A DNA stretch of 64,000 nt from Streptomyces sp. NRRL F-525 (GCF_000716605.1 NZ_JNXE01000045.1:5247-69246), one strand, 5' to 3'; positions 7,624-16,698 are shown, counted from the stretch's first letter. Numbers and translations are program-made. Notes: generated by a model not told the origin, from the sequence alone.

Positions 7624-8601
7624 GTGACACGACGAACGGACTGGGCCGAGTACGCGTATCCCGACGCCCCGCAGGGGCGCGGGAGAGGCGGCGAGGGCCT
7701 GGCCTACGGTGCGGACGGCCCGCCCGAGGAGCCGTACGGCATGGACGGACCGTACGGCGACGAGCCGGGCGGCGGTTTCGCGGGGGAGACCGGTCCGCCT
7801 TTCGGTGGCCCGGAGCCCGGCGATGGTTCGGCGGGCACCGGCCGGCTCTTCAGGAGCTCGGCGTCGGGCGGCAGTTCGTCGGGCGACGGGTCCGCCGATG
7901 ACGACGCACCCGGCCGCGGCTCGCGCCGCGGTCGTGGAGCACGTGGCGAGGGCGGCTCACGAGGGTCTACGGCGCGCGGTGACGGCGCGCGCGGTAGACG
8001 TGGGCGCCGTGGCCGCGGCTTCGGGGAGTCCTCCGAAGCGGACGGGCCCGACTTCTCCTCGGCGAGGGCCGAGAAGAAGGAGGAACCGCCGGCGGACCCG
8101 GCTGAGCGGGCGCGGGGCATCTGCCTGCGCCTGCTCACCGGGAACCCGCGCACCCGCAAGCAACTCGCGGACGCCCTGAGCAAGCGAGAGATCCCGGACG
8201 AGGTGGCGGACGAGGTGCTGTCGCGGTTCGAGGAGGTCGGACTGATCAACGACGGCGCGTTCGCGGACGCCTGGGTGGAGTCCCGGCACCACGGCCGGGG
8301 CCTGGCCCGACGGGCGCTCGCCCAAGAGCTGCGCACCAAGGGCGTCGACCCGACGCTGATCGACGAGGCCGTCTCCCAGCTCGACTCCGAGCAGGAGGAG
8401 ACGACGGCGCGCGAACTGGTCGACCGCAAACTGCGGTCCACCCAGGGCCTCGACCGCGACAAGAGGCTGCGCCGCCTCGCGGGCATGCTGGCCCGCAAGG
8501 GCTACTCCCAGGGCATGGCCCTCAGAGTGGTCCGGCAGGCGCTGGAGGAAGAGGGCGAGGACACGGAGTTCCTCGGGGACGAGGGTGATGAGGGGTACTG
8601 A
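7624..8601 (+). CDS. recX: RecX regulatory protein
   Basis: RecX binds RecA filaments and limits their growth and activity. The 325-residue protein starts with GTG three bases after recA. The RecX domain, made of three-helix repeats, occupies about residues 155-310, with an EVADEVLSRFEEVGLINDGAFADAW repeat region and a LARRALAQELRTKGV region. The first 150 residues are an unusual Gly/Ser/Arg/Asp-rich low-complexity extension with RGxRG-like repeats. Such extensions occur in Streptomyces RecX and may add DNA or protein contacts, but their role is unknown. Coupling to recA fits their antagonism. Confidence 0.93.
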   Translation: MTRRTDWAEYAYPDAPQGRGRGGEGLAYGADGPPEEPYGMDGPYGDEPGGGFAGETGPPFGGPEPGDGSAGTGRLFRSSASGGSSSGDGSADDDAPGRGSRRGRGARGEGGSRGSTARGDGARGRRGRRGRGFGESSEADGPDFSSARAEKKEEPPADPAERARGICLRLLTGNPRTRKQLADALSKREIPDEVADEVLSRFEEVGLINDGAFADAWVESRHHGRGLARRALAQELRTKGVDPTLIDEAVSQLDSEQEETTARELVDRKLRSTQGLDRDKRLRRLAGMLARKGYSQGMALRVVRQALEEEGEDTEFLGDEGDEGY

Positions 8602-8762
8602 TCCGGATCGATCCGGTTCCGCGTCGCCCCGGTTCTGACCCCTCGGTGGTGCGAACGTCCTGAACACGGTGGACGCGCGGGGGCGCCGACCGCGTTCAGG
8701 CAAGCACCGGGCCGGTGCCCGAGGTAGGGCCAACCTCAGGTCGATGACGTCGGATTGCCCCA

Positions 8763-8796
8763 GTGCACAGACGCCTGTGCACAAACGACTGTGTAC
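8763..8796 (+). promoter_or_regulatory. candidate autoregulatory operator of the ArsR-like regulator
   Basis: GTGCACAGACGCCTGTGCAC (8763-8782) is a perfect inverted repeat with eight-base arms and a four-base centre. A weaker second half-palindrome, GTGCACA-N6-TGTGTAC, overlaps its right end up to 8796. The pair sits immediately before the ATG at 8799, a normal place for a self-repressing winged-helix regulator to bind. Confidence 0.55.
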
Positions 8797-8798
8797 GC

Positions 8799-9605
8799 AT
8801 GGCACCGGAACCCGGCACACCCGGCGCGGAGACGCTCGCCGAGCGGACCCCGGCGACACCCGCACCGGTCGAACTCTCCGATCTCGCCGCGCTGAAGGCC
8901 CTCGCGCAACCTCGCCGCCAGCGCATGCTCCAGCACCTCACCCTGCACCGCCCCGCGACCTCGGCCACGCTCGCCCGCCTGCTGGGCCTGAACACCGGCT
9001 CCACCAGGTACCACCTGCGTGAACTCGCCCGCTACGGCTTCGTCGAGGAGACGGGGGCGGGGGCAGAGACGGCAACGGCGGGTGCGGGAAGGGAAGTTGG
9101 AGAGGGGGACGCGGAAACGGGGACAGGGGTGGAGCGTGCGCCCGGGCATGGTCGCGAGCGTTGGTGGCGGGCCGTTCCCGGTGACCGCCGGTTTCCGCCG
9201 CGCAGCCGTCAGAGTGCCGAGATGCGGCACGTCATGGACGAGCTCAACCACCATGCGTACGCCGCCGATCTGGAGCTCTTCGAGCGGCTCCAGCGGGACT
9301 CCGCCGAGAACGGGGCATGGGAGGACGCGTTCCCGTACTCACGCGGCACGATCCGGCTGACCCCGCCCGAACTCCGGGATTTCTTCGAGGAGTACATCGC
9401 GCTCCTCAACCGCTACAAGCGCGCCGAGGCTGAGACGCCGGCCGGGGCGCGCACGGTGCTTACGCGGTTCCTGGCCTTTCCGGCGCCTCCCGCTGAGGCC
9501 GACGCCGAAGCGGATACGGGGGTTGGCGTTGGTGCCGAAGTCACCCTTGCGCGCCCTGCCGACGCCGAGCCGGGACACAACAGAAAAGAGACCGAGCCCT
9601 CATGA
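8799..9605 (+). CDS. ArsR-like winged-helix transcriptional regulator
   Basis: A 268-residue protein with a winged helix-turn-helix near residues 25-90: LKALAQPRRQRMLQHLTLH, then SATLARLLGLNTGSTRYHLREL, then a wing ending in YGFVEE. This is the ArsR-type pattern of actinobacterial regulators that sit beside permease genes. Residues 90-135 are a Gly/Thr/Glu-rich linker and the C-terminal part holds WWRAVP and an RFLAFPAPP-like end seen in this group. I prefer ATG 8799 over GTG 8763 because the bases between them form an inverted repeat that looks like an operator. The stop overlaps the permease ATG (ATGA), so the two are coupled. Confidence 0.82.
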   Translation: MAPEPGTPGAETLAERTPATPAPVELSDLAALKALAQPRRQRMLQHLTLHRPATSATLARLLGLNTGSTRYHLRELARYGFVEETGAGAETATAGAGREVGEGDAETGTGVERAPGHGRERWWRAVPGDRRFPPRSRQSAEMRHVMDELNHHAYAADLELFERLQRDSAENGAWEDAFPYSRGTIRLTPPELRDFFEEYIALLNRYKRAEAETPAGARTVLTRFLAFPAPPAEADAEADTGVGVGAEVTLARPADAEPGHNRKETEPS

Positions 9606-12418
9606 TGCTGCGTTATGCCCTTCGGTCCGTCCGCGCCCGCAAGGCCGGTTTCCTCGGCGCTTTCCTCGCCCTGATGTGCGCGGCCGCCCTCATCACGGCG
9701 TACGGCACCCTCCTCGACACCGGTCTGCGCGGCACCATCCGCACCGAGCGCTACGCGGCGAGCCCCGTCGTGGTCTCCGCCGACCAGAACGTCCACCAGA
9801 CCACCGTCAAACACAAGAAGGGCAAGACCAAGGTCAAGCACAAGGCGAAACCGATCGCCGAGCGCGCCTGGCTCCCCGCGAGCCTGGAGAGAACGCTGGC
9901 AAGGACCCCGGGCGTCGCCCGTGTCATCCCCGAACTGACCTTCCTCGCCCAGCCGTTGACACCCACTGGCGGTGCCACCGGCGGCCGGACGGCCTACGGG
10001 CACGCCTGGGACTCGGCCGCGCTGACGCCGTACCGACTCGTCACCGGCAGCGCCCCGCAGGCCGCGACCGATCTCGTCATCGACCGGGACTTCGCCGAAC
10101 GGTCCCGGCTCCGGCCCGGCGACCATCTCACCGTCCAGTCGACACAGGCCCCGCGCAGCTACCGGATCACCGGGATCGCCGCTCCCACCACGGCCGTACG
10201 CCATCAGACGTCACTCTTCTTCTCCACGGCCGAGGCCCGCCGCCTGGCCGCACACCCCGGGCAGGTCACCGCCTTCGGAGTCCTACCGGCCAAGGGCACG
10301 AGCACGGACAGGCTGCGCCAAGCTGTTGTCGCGGCGCTCCGCGGAACCACCCCGGCGGACGCCGGAACCGGAACGACTGGGCCGCATGCCGGAACTACCG
10401 CGCCAGGCACCAACACCACACCGCACGCCGGCACCTCCGCAACACACGCCAGCCCCTCCACGCCCCGCGCCGGAACCAGCGCACCGCGCGTCGGCACGAT
10501 TGCGCTCTCCAGCATCACCGCCCCGCGCGGCACCACCGCTCACCTCAGCGCCACCGCCCAAGTCACCACCGGCGACGCACGCGGCCCCGTCGAGTTCCCG
10601 GACGCTGCCACGGCCAGGATCAAGCTGGTCAGCATGGGCGGCGCTATGGGCGGCACCTCGCTGCTCGTGGCGATCCTCGTGGTCGTCGGTACCTTCGCGC
10701 TCTCCGTCCAACAACGCCACCGCGAACTCGCCCTGCTCCGCGCGGTGGCCGCCACCTCCGGCCAGATCCGCAAACTCCTCGGCCGCGAGGCCCTGATCGT
10801 CGGCACGATCGCCGGGGTCGCGGGCGCCCTGCTCGGTCTTCCCCTGAGCACTTGGCTCTACGGCAGGTTCGTCGCCCTGGGCGCGGTCCCCGCCACGCTC
10901 CAGCACACCACCGGCGTCGTCCCACCGCTGGCAGCCCTCGCCGCGACCATGTTCGGCGCGTGGGCCGCGGCCCGGGTCGCCTCCCGCCGCATCTCCCGGA
11001 TACGCCCGGCCCAGGCACTCGCCGAAGCGGGGGTTGAACCTGGGGCCGCACTCGGCCCCGGAGCCACCAGGCCCAAGCGCCCCCGAATCAAGCACCCCCG
11101 CCTCACCCAGGGCCATTCCCTCCACCCCCGCCCCACCCGCCTCCTCGCAGGCCTAACCCTCCTCGCCCTCGGCATCACCCTGACCGCTCTGCTCAGTCAG
11201 CTCGGTACCGAACCCGCCTCAACCCCCGTGACCTTCCTCGCCGTTGTGGTCCTCTCCACCTCCGTCGCTCTCCTCGGACCGCTCCTCGTCAAGGCGGCCA
11301 CTTTCGTGATCGGAGCCCTGCTCCGGCGCACTGGCCCGTGTGGTCGGCTCGCCGTCGCGAACCTTCGGGGCAATGCCACCCGCATGGCCTCCGTCGTCAC
11401 GCCCCTCACCCTCCTGATCGGCATGACCTGCACCGTTCTGTTCGTCCAGCCCACCCTCGGCGACGCCGCCCGCGCCCAGGTCCGCGAAGGCGTGCGCGCC
11501 GACTGGGTCGTCGCCTCCCAGGGGCCGGGCGTACCGGCCGAGGCCGCGCGGCAACTTCGCGCGCCGCACGACGTCGTCACCGAAGTCGTCCGCACGACCG
11601 TCAGGGTCGGCCTCGACAAATACGCGGCCCAAGGCGTCACCCCCACCGGACTCACCCGCACCTGGGACCCCGACGTCACCGCCGGATCGCTTCACGGACT
11701 CACCGAGCGCACCGCGGCCGTAAGCGAACTGGCGGCGGACCAGTTCCACTTGAAGCCCGGGAGCACTCTGAAGCTCACGCTCGGCGACGGCACGCCCGTC
11801 ACGCTCACCGTCGTTGCCGTCTACGCCAGAGGCCTCGGCTTCGGAGATCTCACCTTCTCGCACGATCTCGTCGCCCGGCATGTCGACAACCCGCTCGCCT
11901 CCTCCGTCCTCGTCAGCACAACCCGTACACAGACACAACTAACAACTACCCTCCGTGAGTTCCCGGGTATCCAGGTTCTTTTGCCGGATGCCGCCGATTC
12001 GCTCCAGGCGCAGCGGCAACAGGCGAACGCCGAGGTCAACTACCTGGCCATGGGGCTCGTCCTGGCGTTCACGGCCATCGCCGTGGTCAACACACTCGCC
12101 ATGTCGGTCGCGGAGCGTGTCCGGGAGTTCGCGCTGCTGCGCCTCGCCGGGGCGACCCGTCGTCAGGTGCTGCGGATGCTGCGTAGCGAGGCGCTGTCGG
12201 TGCTGCTGCTCGCCACGGCGCTCGGCAGCGGCATCGCCCTCGCCGTCCTGACCGCGTTCAGCGTCGGTATGACCGGCCGGGCGGCACCCTCGGTCACGCC
12301 CCTCGTGTATCTCACGGTGGTCGCGGTGGCCGGGACCCTCGCCCTCGTCGCCACGACACTGCCGGGACGCGTGGCGCTCCAGGTCCGGGCGGTCACGGTG
12401 GCGACCGCCAGGGAGTGA
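9602..12418 (+). CDS. FtsX-like ABC transporter permease
   Basis: A 938-residue membrane protein with two FtsX/MacB-type permease units. The first helix lies near residue 20, a periplasmic domain follows, and helix clusters come around 345-460, 510-580 and 800-930. The last cluster contains the FtsX signature VAERVREFALLRLAGATRRQVLRM. Residues about 260-310 are an extracellular Thr/Ala/Gly-rich stretch with a repeating AGTxA pattern, probably disordered. Such permeases normally pair with an MacB/LolD-type ATPase, but none is encoded next to it here. The translationally coupled ArsR-like gene upstream is its likely regulator. Substrates of homologues include lipids and peptides; the substrate here is unknown. 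Confidence 0.88.
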   Translation: MMLRYALRSVRARKAGFLGAFLALMCAAALITAYGTLLDTGLRGTIRTERYAASPVVVSADQNVHQTTVKHKKGKTKVKHKAKPIAERAWLPASLERTLARTPGVARVIPELTFLAQPLTPTGGATGGRTAYGHAWDSAALTPYRLVTGSAPQAATDLVIDRDFAERSRLRPGDHLTVQSTQAPRSYRITGIAAPTTAVRHQTSLFFSTAEARRLAAHPGQVTAFGVLPAKGTSTDRLRQAVVAALRGTTPADAGTGTTGPHAGTTAPGTNTTPHAGTSATHASPSTPRAGTSAPRVGTIALSSITAPRGTTAHLSATAQVTTGDARGPVEFPDAATARIKLVSMGGAMGGTSLLVAILVVVGTFALSVQQRHRELALLRAVAATSGQIRKLLGREALIVGTIAGVAGALLGLPLSTWLYGRFVALGAVPATLQHTTGVVPPLAALAATMFGAWAAARVASRRISRIRPAQALAEAGVEPGAALGPGATRPKRPRIKHPRLTQGHSLHPRPTRLLAGLTLLALGITLTALLSQLGTEPASTPVTFLAVVVLSTSVALLGPLLVKAATFVIGALLRRTGPCGRLAVANLRGNATRMASVVTPLTLLIGMTCTVLFVQPTLGDAARAQVREGVRADWVVASQGPGVPAEAARQLRAPHDVVTEVVRTTVRVGLDKYAAQGVTPTGLTRTWDPDVTAGSLHGLTERTAAVSELAADQFHLKPGSTLKLTLGDGTPVTLTVVAVYARGLGFGDLTFSHDLVARHVDNPLASSVLVSTTRTQTQLTTTLREFPGIQVLLPDAADSLQAQRQQANAEVNYLAMGLVLAFTAIAVVNTLAMSVAERVREFALLRLAGATRRQVLRMLRSEALSVLLLATALGSGIALAVLTAFSVGMTGRAAPSVTPLVYLTVVAVAGTLALVATTLPGRVALQVRAVTVATARE

Positions 12419-12727
12419 ACGCGGGAAGCCGCCGGTCGTCCGACCGAAACTCGCGGCCGTCCGTCCCGAGACCAAGCGAGGGGAACCCTCGGACACCCCT
12501 CCCCGCGGCCACTCGCCTCACCGGAGGGCACGCGTTGCGCAGACTTAGCGTGCGTTACGTAGAGGGTGCGCATGTTTGCCGCGGGGGTAGCTTCTGCTGC
12601 CGAACCTCGGCCCTCCACGCTTGCCGACCCTCGGCCTTCCCCGCCCGCTGAGCCGCAGCCAGGCCTGCCCGAGTGCCTCCGGCCGTTTCGCCGACCGGTC
12701 CTCGTACGCCCTGAAAGGCGGCACCCC
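12419..12727 (+). other. intergenic region upstream of the sugar-binding lipoprotein
   Basis: About 310 bases without a convincing gene. An in-frame extension of the next ORF back to 12566 is open, but it would place about 54 Pro/Arg-rich residues before a lipoprotein signal peptide, so I treat it as non-coding. TTGCGC and TTACGT elements near 12534-12559 could be promoter parts; I see no clear terminator. Confidence 0.4.
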
Positions 12728-13696
12728 TTGTCCTTGTCCCTGCCCGCTTACCACCGAAGAACACCGGTGGTCCTCCTGGTCGGTACGTGCCTCTTACTGA
12801 GTGGCTGCGGACTGGAGTCCAGTGCCACGCCCGCCGACGACGGGCCCACCACCCTCGGGTTCGTCAACGGCGGCAGCACCGAGTTCCACACCTGTCTGCA
12901 GGAGTCGATCGAGAACACGGCCAAGAGCAACTTCGCGAAGCTCGTCACCGTCAACTCGCGTCAGGACGCCGCGCGGGAGCTGGCCAACATCCAGGACATG
13001 ATCGCGCGCCATGTCGACGCGATCATCCTGCAGACGGTCAACACCACCGCCCTCAAGAGCGACATCGCCAAGGCCAAGAGCGCGCACATCCCGATCTTCC
13101 TGACCTCGGTCAGCGCCGATCCGTCCGACATCCTCGGGGCCGTCGTCGTCGACCTGAAGGCGGTGGGCAAGCTGGACGCCGGCTGGATCGAGGACGACGC
13201 CGCAGGGCGTGAGGTGCAGGTGGGTGTCATCGCGGGCGCCCCAGGCGCCGCCTCCGACCTGCTCGTGGGCGGTTTCACCAAAGGGCTGCCGGCGAACGTG
13301 AAAGTGGTCGCGAACCAGCCCGCCATGTTCGTCGCCGCCAGAGCGAAGACCGTCGCCGCGAGCATGATCAAAGCGCATCCCGATCTGGACTACGCCTTCG
13401 TCGCCAACGAGGAGATGGCGTTCGCCGCCCGCAAGGCCTTCGACGCGGGCGGCGGCAAGAAGGTCAAGATCGTGACGGTCAACGGAACCGACGAGGCACT
13501 CGCCGCCCTCAAGGACGGCCGTTTCGCCGCCACCGTCTCCAACTCGGCCAAGGACACCGGCGAACTGGCCGTCACCAACGCCATCAGCCTTCTCCGTAAG
13601 GAGAAGGTGGAGAAGGTCGCCACCACACCAGCCCGCCTGATCACCAGGACCAACGCGGACACCGCCCCGCTCTACTGCCCCTCCGACGGGTCGTGA
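12728..13696 (+). CDS. sugar ABC transporter-type substrate-binding lipoprotein
   Basis: A periplasmic-binding-protein type 1 (Peripla_BP_4, ribose-binding-like) protein of 322 residues, tethered to the membrane by a lipid on cysteine. I choose TTG 12728 because it gives a textbook lipoprotein signal peptide ending in LLLSGC and has an AAAGGCGG site before it. The body shows the fold's landmarks: TLGFVNGGSTEFHTCLQESIENTAKS at the start, IQDMIARHVDAIILQTVNT (ligand pocket) and the hinge-proximal PDLDYAFVANEEMAFAARKAF. No ATPase or permease gene is adjacent, so it is an orphan binding protein or a sensor partner. The ligand is inferred as a sugar only from the fold. Confidence 0.8.
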   Translation: MSLSLPAYHRRTPVVLLVGTCLLLSGCGLESSATPADDGPTTLGFVNGGSTEFHTCLQESIENTAKSNFAKLVTVNSRQDAARELANIQDMIARHVDAIILQTVNTTALKSDIAKAKSAHIPIFLTSVSADPSDILGAVVVDLKAVGKLDAGWIEDDAAGREVQVGVIAGAPGAASDLLVGGFTKGLPANVKVVANQPAMFVAARAKTVAASMIKAHPDLDYAFVANEEMAFAARKAFDAGGGKKVKIVTVNGTDEALAALKDGRFAATVSNSAKDTGELAVTNAISLLRKEKVEKVATTPARLITRTNADTAPLYCPSDGS

Positions 13697-13748
13697 GCGG
13701 GCCGGTGTGTCACGTCGTAGACGGTGTGTCGTGCCGTGGACAGAGTGT

Positions 13749-14150
13749 CTACGACGTGACAGGCAGTCCCGCTGCCTTCCAGGCCTGAAAGCCGCCGACG
13801 AGGTCCGTCGCGCGGTGCAGGCCCAGTTGGTGCAGGGACGTGGCCGCCAGGGTGGACGCGTAGCCCTCGTTGCAGATCACCACGACGCGCAGGTCGTGGC
13901 CGGTGGCTTCGGGGGCGCGGTGGCTGCCCTGGGGGTCGAGGCGCCACTCCAGTTCGTTGCGCTCGACGACCAGGGCGCCGGGGACGAGGCCGTCGCGGTC
14001 GCGCAGGGCCGCGTAGCGGATGTCGACCAGGAGGGCATCGCCGTCGCGGGCGGCTTCGTACGCCGCCCGCGCCTCGATCCGTTCGTAGGTCTCGCGCGCC
14101 CGCTCCAGCAACTCGTCTATGCCGAGGGGCAGTTCGCGTGTGGCACTCAC
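13749..14150 (-). CDS. rhodanese-like sulfurtransferase
   Basis: A 133-residue single-domain rhodanese, which moves sulfane sulfur through a catalytic cysteine. The active-site loop CNEGYASTLAA lies near residues 92-102, with ALLVDIR near 38 and the VVGGFQAW-like end (LVGGFQAWKAAGLPV). The GTG start at 14150 overlaps the stop of the cysteine dioxygenase gene by four bases (GTGA). Together with that enzyme it would process sulfur from cysteine breakdown. A Cys-rich leader peptide lies upstream of the pair. Confidence 0.9.
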   Translation of the reverse strand: MSATRELPLGIDELLERARETYERIEARAAYEAARDGDALLVDIRYAALRDRDGLVPGALVVERNELEWRLDPQGSHRAPEATGHDLRVVVICNEGYASTLAATSLHQLGLHRATDLVGGFQAWKAAGLPVTS

Positions 14151-14692
14151 TGCCAGTCCTCCGGGCGCTCCACCTGCTCCAGGCGCAGCACCGGGCCCGT
14201 GCGGCTGTAGCGGCGGATCTGCGGGAGCGGCGGGTAGTAGGCGTGGACGGAGATCGCGTGCTCTTCGGAGGACTCGTTGAGCACCTCGTGGACGTGGTGC
14301 TGACCGAAGGCGCGGCCCTTGCCGGTCGGCAGCCGCCGTTCGCGGTCCACGCCCTCCTCCAGTTCGAGGGTCTTCCAGCCGTTGCTCGGGAGCCGGGCGG
14401 CGAGCGCGTTCTCCTTGAGCTCGCCGGCGGCGGTGAGGAAGGCGCCGACCGACTCGGCGTGGTCGTGCCAGCCCGTCCCGCTGCCGGGCGGCCAGCCGAT
14501 CAGCCAGGCCTCGCTGCCGCCGGGACCTTCGAGGCGCACCCAGGTGCGGCCCTCGGGGTCGAGGGGGAGCGAGGCGATCAGCTCGGCGTCGGCGGCCGTA
14601 CGCCGGACGAAGTCGAGCAGGTCGGCCTGCGTCGGGGCCTGGGAGCGCGCGGCGGGGGACACGGAGGCAGAAGGGGAGACAGACACGTGCAC
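14147..14692 (-). CDS. cysteine dioxygenase family protein
   Basis: A 181-residue cupin enzyme of the cysteine dioxygenase (CDO type I) family, which oxidises L-cysteine (or a related thiol) to the sulfinic acid using iron and oxygen. The metal-binding cupin motifs are WHDHAESVGAFLTAAGELKE near residues 74-95 and FGQHHVHEVLN near 128-138, supplying the His ligands. The protein starts with GTG 14692 and has a short Ser/Ala-rich leader. It is co-transcribed and translationally coupled with the rhodanese gene. The small ORF at 14767-14853 suggests attenuation by cysteine supply. Specificity for free cysteine is inferred. Confidence 0.88.
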   Translation of the reverse strand: MHVSVSPSASVSPAARSQAPTQADLLDFVRRTAADAELIASLPLDPEGRTWVRLEGPGGSEAWLIGWPPGSGTGWHDHAESVGAFLTAAGELKENALAARLPSNGWKTLELEEGVDRERRLPTGKGRAFGQHHVHEVLNESSEEHAISVHAYYPPLPQIRRYSRTGPVLRLEQVERPEDWQ

Positions 14693-14766
14693 CGTCCTGA
14701 TGAGTGTTCGCGAGGGTGCGCGCAGGCATCACGACAGTGGCGCGCGCGGGTGAGAGAGATGCGAAT

Positions 14767-14853
14767 TCAGCAGGCGACGAGACACACGCAGCCCACGTAG
14801 CGGACGAGGTCCAGGTGGACCTTCCGCCAGAGGTGGACAGAGGTGTCGGTCAT
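14767..14853 (-). CDS. Cys-rich leader peptide upstream of cysteine dioxygenase
   Basis: A 28-residue ORF, from ATG 14853 to TGA at 14767, ending in CVCLVAC: three cysteines in the last seven residues. It also carries HLDLVRYV, the H-x-DLVR core shared by the putative leader peptides that precede sulfur-metabolism genes in many actinomycetes. It lies 75 bases before cysteine dioxygenase on the same strand. Ribosome stalling at the cysteine codons when cysteinyl-tRNA is scarce would be expected to change expression of the downstream genes. That mechanism is established for cysteine uORFs in mycobacteria and inferred here. Confidence 0.72.
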   Translation of the reverse strand: MTDTSVHLWRKVHLDLVRYVGCVCLVAC

Positions 14854-14927
14854 GGTCCGGAGTACAGCACGGTGGTGCGGGCCGGTCAACTCAGCGTCAC
14901 TATGTGGACAGTTCGGATACGGCGGCC

Positions 14928-16523
14928 TCAGCGTGAGCCGGCCGTGGCCTCCGTCCTCGCCGGGCCGCCCAGGGTCGCCTCGGCCGCCGCGTACAGGTCG
15001 GCCGGACGCACCCCGCTCAGCGCCGTGACCAGGTGCCCGTCGGGCCGTACGAGAAGGACGGTGTGGGCGGCGGCGCCCGGGTAGCTCTCGGCGACCAGCA
15101 GCTCGGCCGGGTGCGGCAGCGCCGTCACCGCGGCAGCCAGGCGGGGCATGATCCCGGCCGTCACCCAGTGCTTGCGCTCCCACACGCCCGTGCCCGGCGC
15201 GACCAGGACGACCAGCAGGGATCCGCGCCCGAGGCGGTCCCGCAGCCGTACGAAGGCGCCGTCCTCGGCGGTGACCCGGACGTCGGCGACCGGCGCACCG
15301 GGCGGGGTGTCGACGGGGACCTCCGCCTCGATGTGCCGGGGCGCGAGCGGTGAGTCGGCGTACGCCCCCGGCGCACCGAGCGCGCCGTGCCCCAGGTGAC
15401 CGTCCGTGAGCAGCACGTCGTGGCCGCGGGCCGAACCGGGCACGACGGCGCGCAGTCCGGCGCCGCCGCGCACCAGCGGCAGCGCCTGGTCGGCGGCGCG
15501 CAGCCGGGCCGCCACGACCGCCCGCCGCTCCGCCTGATAACTGTCGAGCAGCGGCTCGTGCGGCCCGTGGTGCCAGGCCAGGGCCAGCTTCCAGGCGAGG
15601 TTGTCGGCGTCCCGCAGCCCCTCGTCCAGCCCCTGCGTCCCGAGAGCCCCCAGCAGATGCGCGGCGTCCCCGGCGAGGAACACCCGCCCCGCCCGCCACC
15701 GGCGCGCGAGCCGGTGGTGCACGGTGTGCACGCCGGTGTCGAGCAGTTCGTACGGCGGTGTCGGGCCCTCGGTCCAGCCCGCGAGGGTCTCCCGGATGCG
15801 GGCCAGCAGCACCTCGGGGGTGACCAGGTCCTTGCCCGGGGGCAGCAGCCAGTCCAGGCGCCACACGCCGTCCGGGAGGGGGCGTCCGGTGACCTCCCCG
15901 GCCGAGGGTCCGGACGTCCGCCACGGCGGCACCCGATGCAACAACGCCCGGTCGGGCCACGGAAGTTCCGTGCGCAGCGCAGCCACGGCGTGTCGCTCCA
16001 CCGCCGTACGGCCGGGGAAGCGGATGTCGAGGAGTTTGCGCACGGTCGAGCGCGGGCCGTCGCAGCCGACCAGGTAACTGCCGCGCCACCAGGTGCCCTT
16101 GGGGCCGCGGGTGTGGGCGGTGACGCCCGAGGGCTCCTGCTCGAGCGAGTCGAGGCGGTTGTCCGGGGCGATCTTCACGAGCCGCTCGCCCGCGAGCGCC
16201 TGCCGGAGCGCGCCGGTGAGGACGTGCTGGGCGATGTGCAGGGGGGCGGGCTCGGTCTCGTCGAACGTGATCTCACGCATCACCTGCTTGCGCCGCATCG
16301 ACCGCCATCCGGCCCAGCGCGAACCGAGCTCGGCGAGGGGTACGCCGGACAGCCGCTCCAGGAGTGCCGTCGTGTCCTCCCGCAGGACGACGGTGCGCGC
16401 GGGACGCGATTCGTCCTTGCCCGGGCCCTCGTCGAGAAGGACGGAAGGCACCTCCTGCCGCGCCAGTGCCAGGGCGAGCGTGAGCCCCACGGGCCCCGCT
16501 CCGACGATGATCACCGGGTCCAC
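14928..16523 (-). CDS. FAD-dependent monooxygenase (aromatic hydroxylase family)
   Basis: A 531-residue class A flavoprotein monooxygenase of the PHBH/MhpA type, which hydroxylates aromatic substrates with NAD(P)H and oxygen. It shows the FAD motif IIVGAGPVGLTLALALAR at the N-terminus, the YLVGCDGPRSTVRKLL motif near residue 150, and the second FAD motif FLAGDAAHLLGALGTQGLDEGLRDADNLAWKL near 270. The C-terminal part is the usual thioredoxin-like end. GTG 16523 is chosen because it is followed at once by the FAD-binding strand and preceded by AGGGGGCG. The natural substrate is unknown, and no catabolic cluster surrounds it. Confidence 0.88.
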   Translation of the reverse strand: MDPVIIVGAGPVGLTLALALARQEVPSVLLDEGPGKDESRPARTVVLREDTTALLERLSGVPLAELGSRWAGWRSMRRKQVMREITFDETEPAPLHIAQHVLTGALRQALAGERLVKIAPDNRLDSLEQEPSGVTAHTRGPKGTWWRGSYLVGCDGPRSTVRKLLDIRFPGRTAVERHAVAALRTELPWPDRALLHRVPPWRTSGPSAGEVTGRPLPDGVWRLDWLLPPGKDLVTPEVLLARIRETLAGWTEGPTPPYELLDTGVHTVHHRLARRWRAGRVFLAGDAAHLLGALGTQGLDEGLRDADNLAWKLALAWHHGPHEPLLDSYQAERRAVVAARLRAADQALPLVRGGAGLRAVVPGSARGHDVLLTDGHLGHGALGAPGAYADSPLAPRHIEAEVPVDTPPGAPVADVRVTAEDGAFVRLRDRLGRGSLLVVLVAPGTGVWERKHWVTAGIMPRLAAAVTALPHPAELLVAESYPGAAAHTVLLVRPDGHLVTALSGVRPADLYAAAEATLGGPARTEATAGSR

Positions 16524-16639
16524 GGTGCGGCGCCCCCTGCCCGCGAAGGTGTCCTCAGGGACGCATGTGAACAGGAAGTTGGCGCAGGGTGCACGATCAC
16601 AGAACGTATGCAACCTATTGCCGGTGCTTGCGTCAAGTG

Positions 16640-16673
16640 ACGGAGGCAGTGGCGATCATGCCACTGCCTCCGT
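16640..16673 (-). terminator. strong hairpin terminator after gluD
   Basis: ACGGAGGCAGTGGC (16640-16653), the six-base loop GATCAT, then GCCACTGCCTCCGT (16660-16673): a perfect 14-bp stem. It lies 25 bases beyond the gluD stop on the minus strand and between gluD and the upstream end of the monooxygenase gene. There is no long U tract, as is usual in Streptomyces. Confidence 0.85.
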
Positions 16674-16698
16674 GTCGTTCATGCCACTTGACCGATCA

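Noticed and set aside
12566..12727. Upstream start of the sugar-binding lipoprotein
   Set aside because: It would put about 54 Pro/Arg-rich residues before a lipoprotein signal peptide, which would not be exported correctly.
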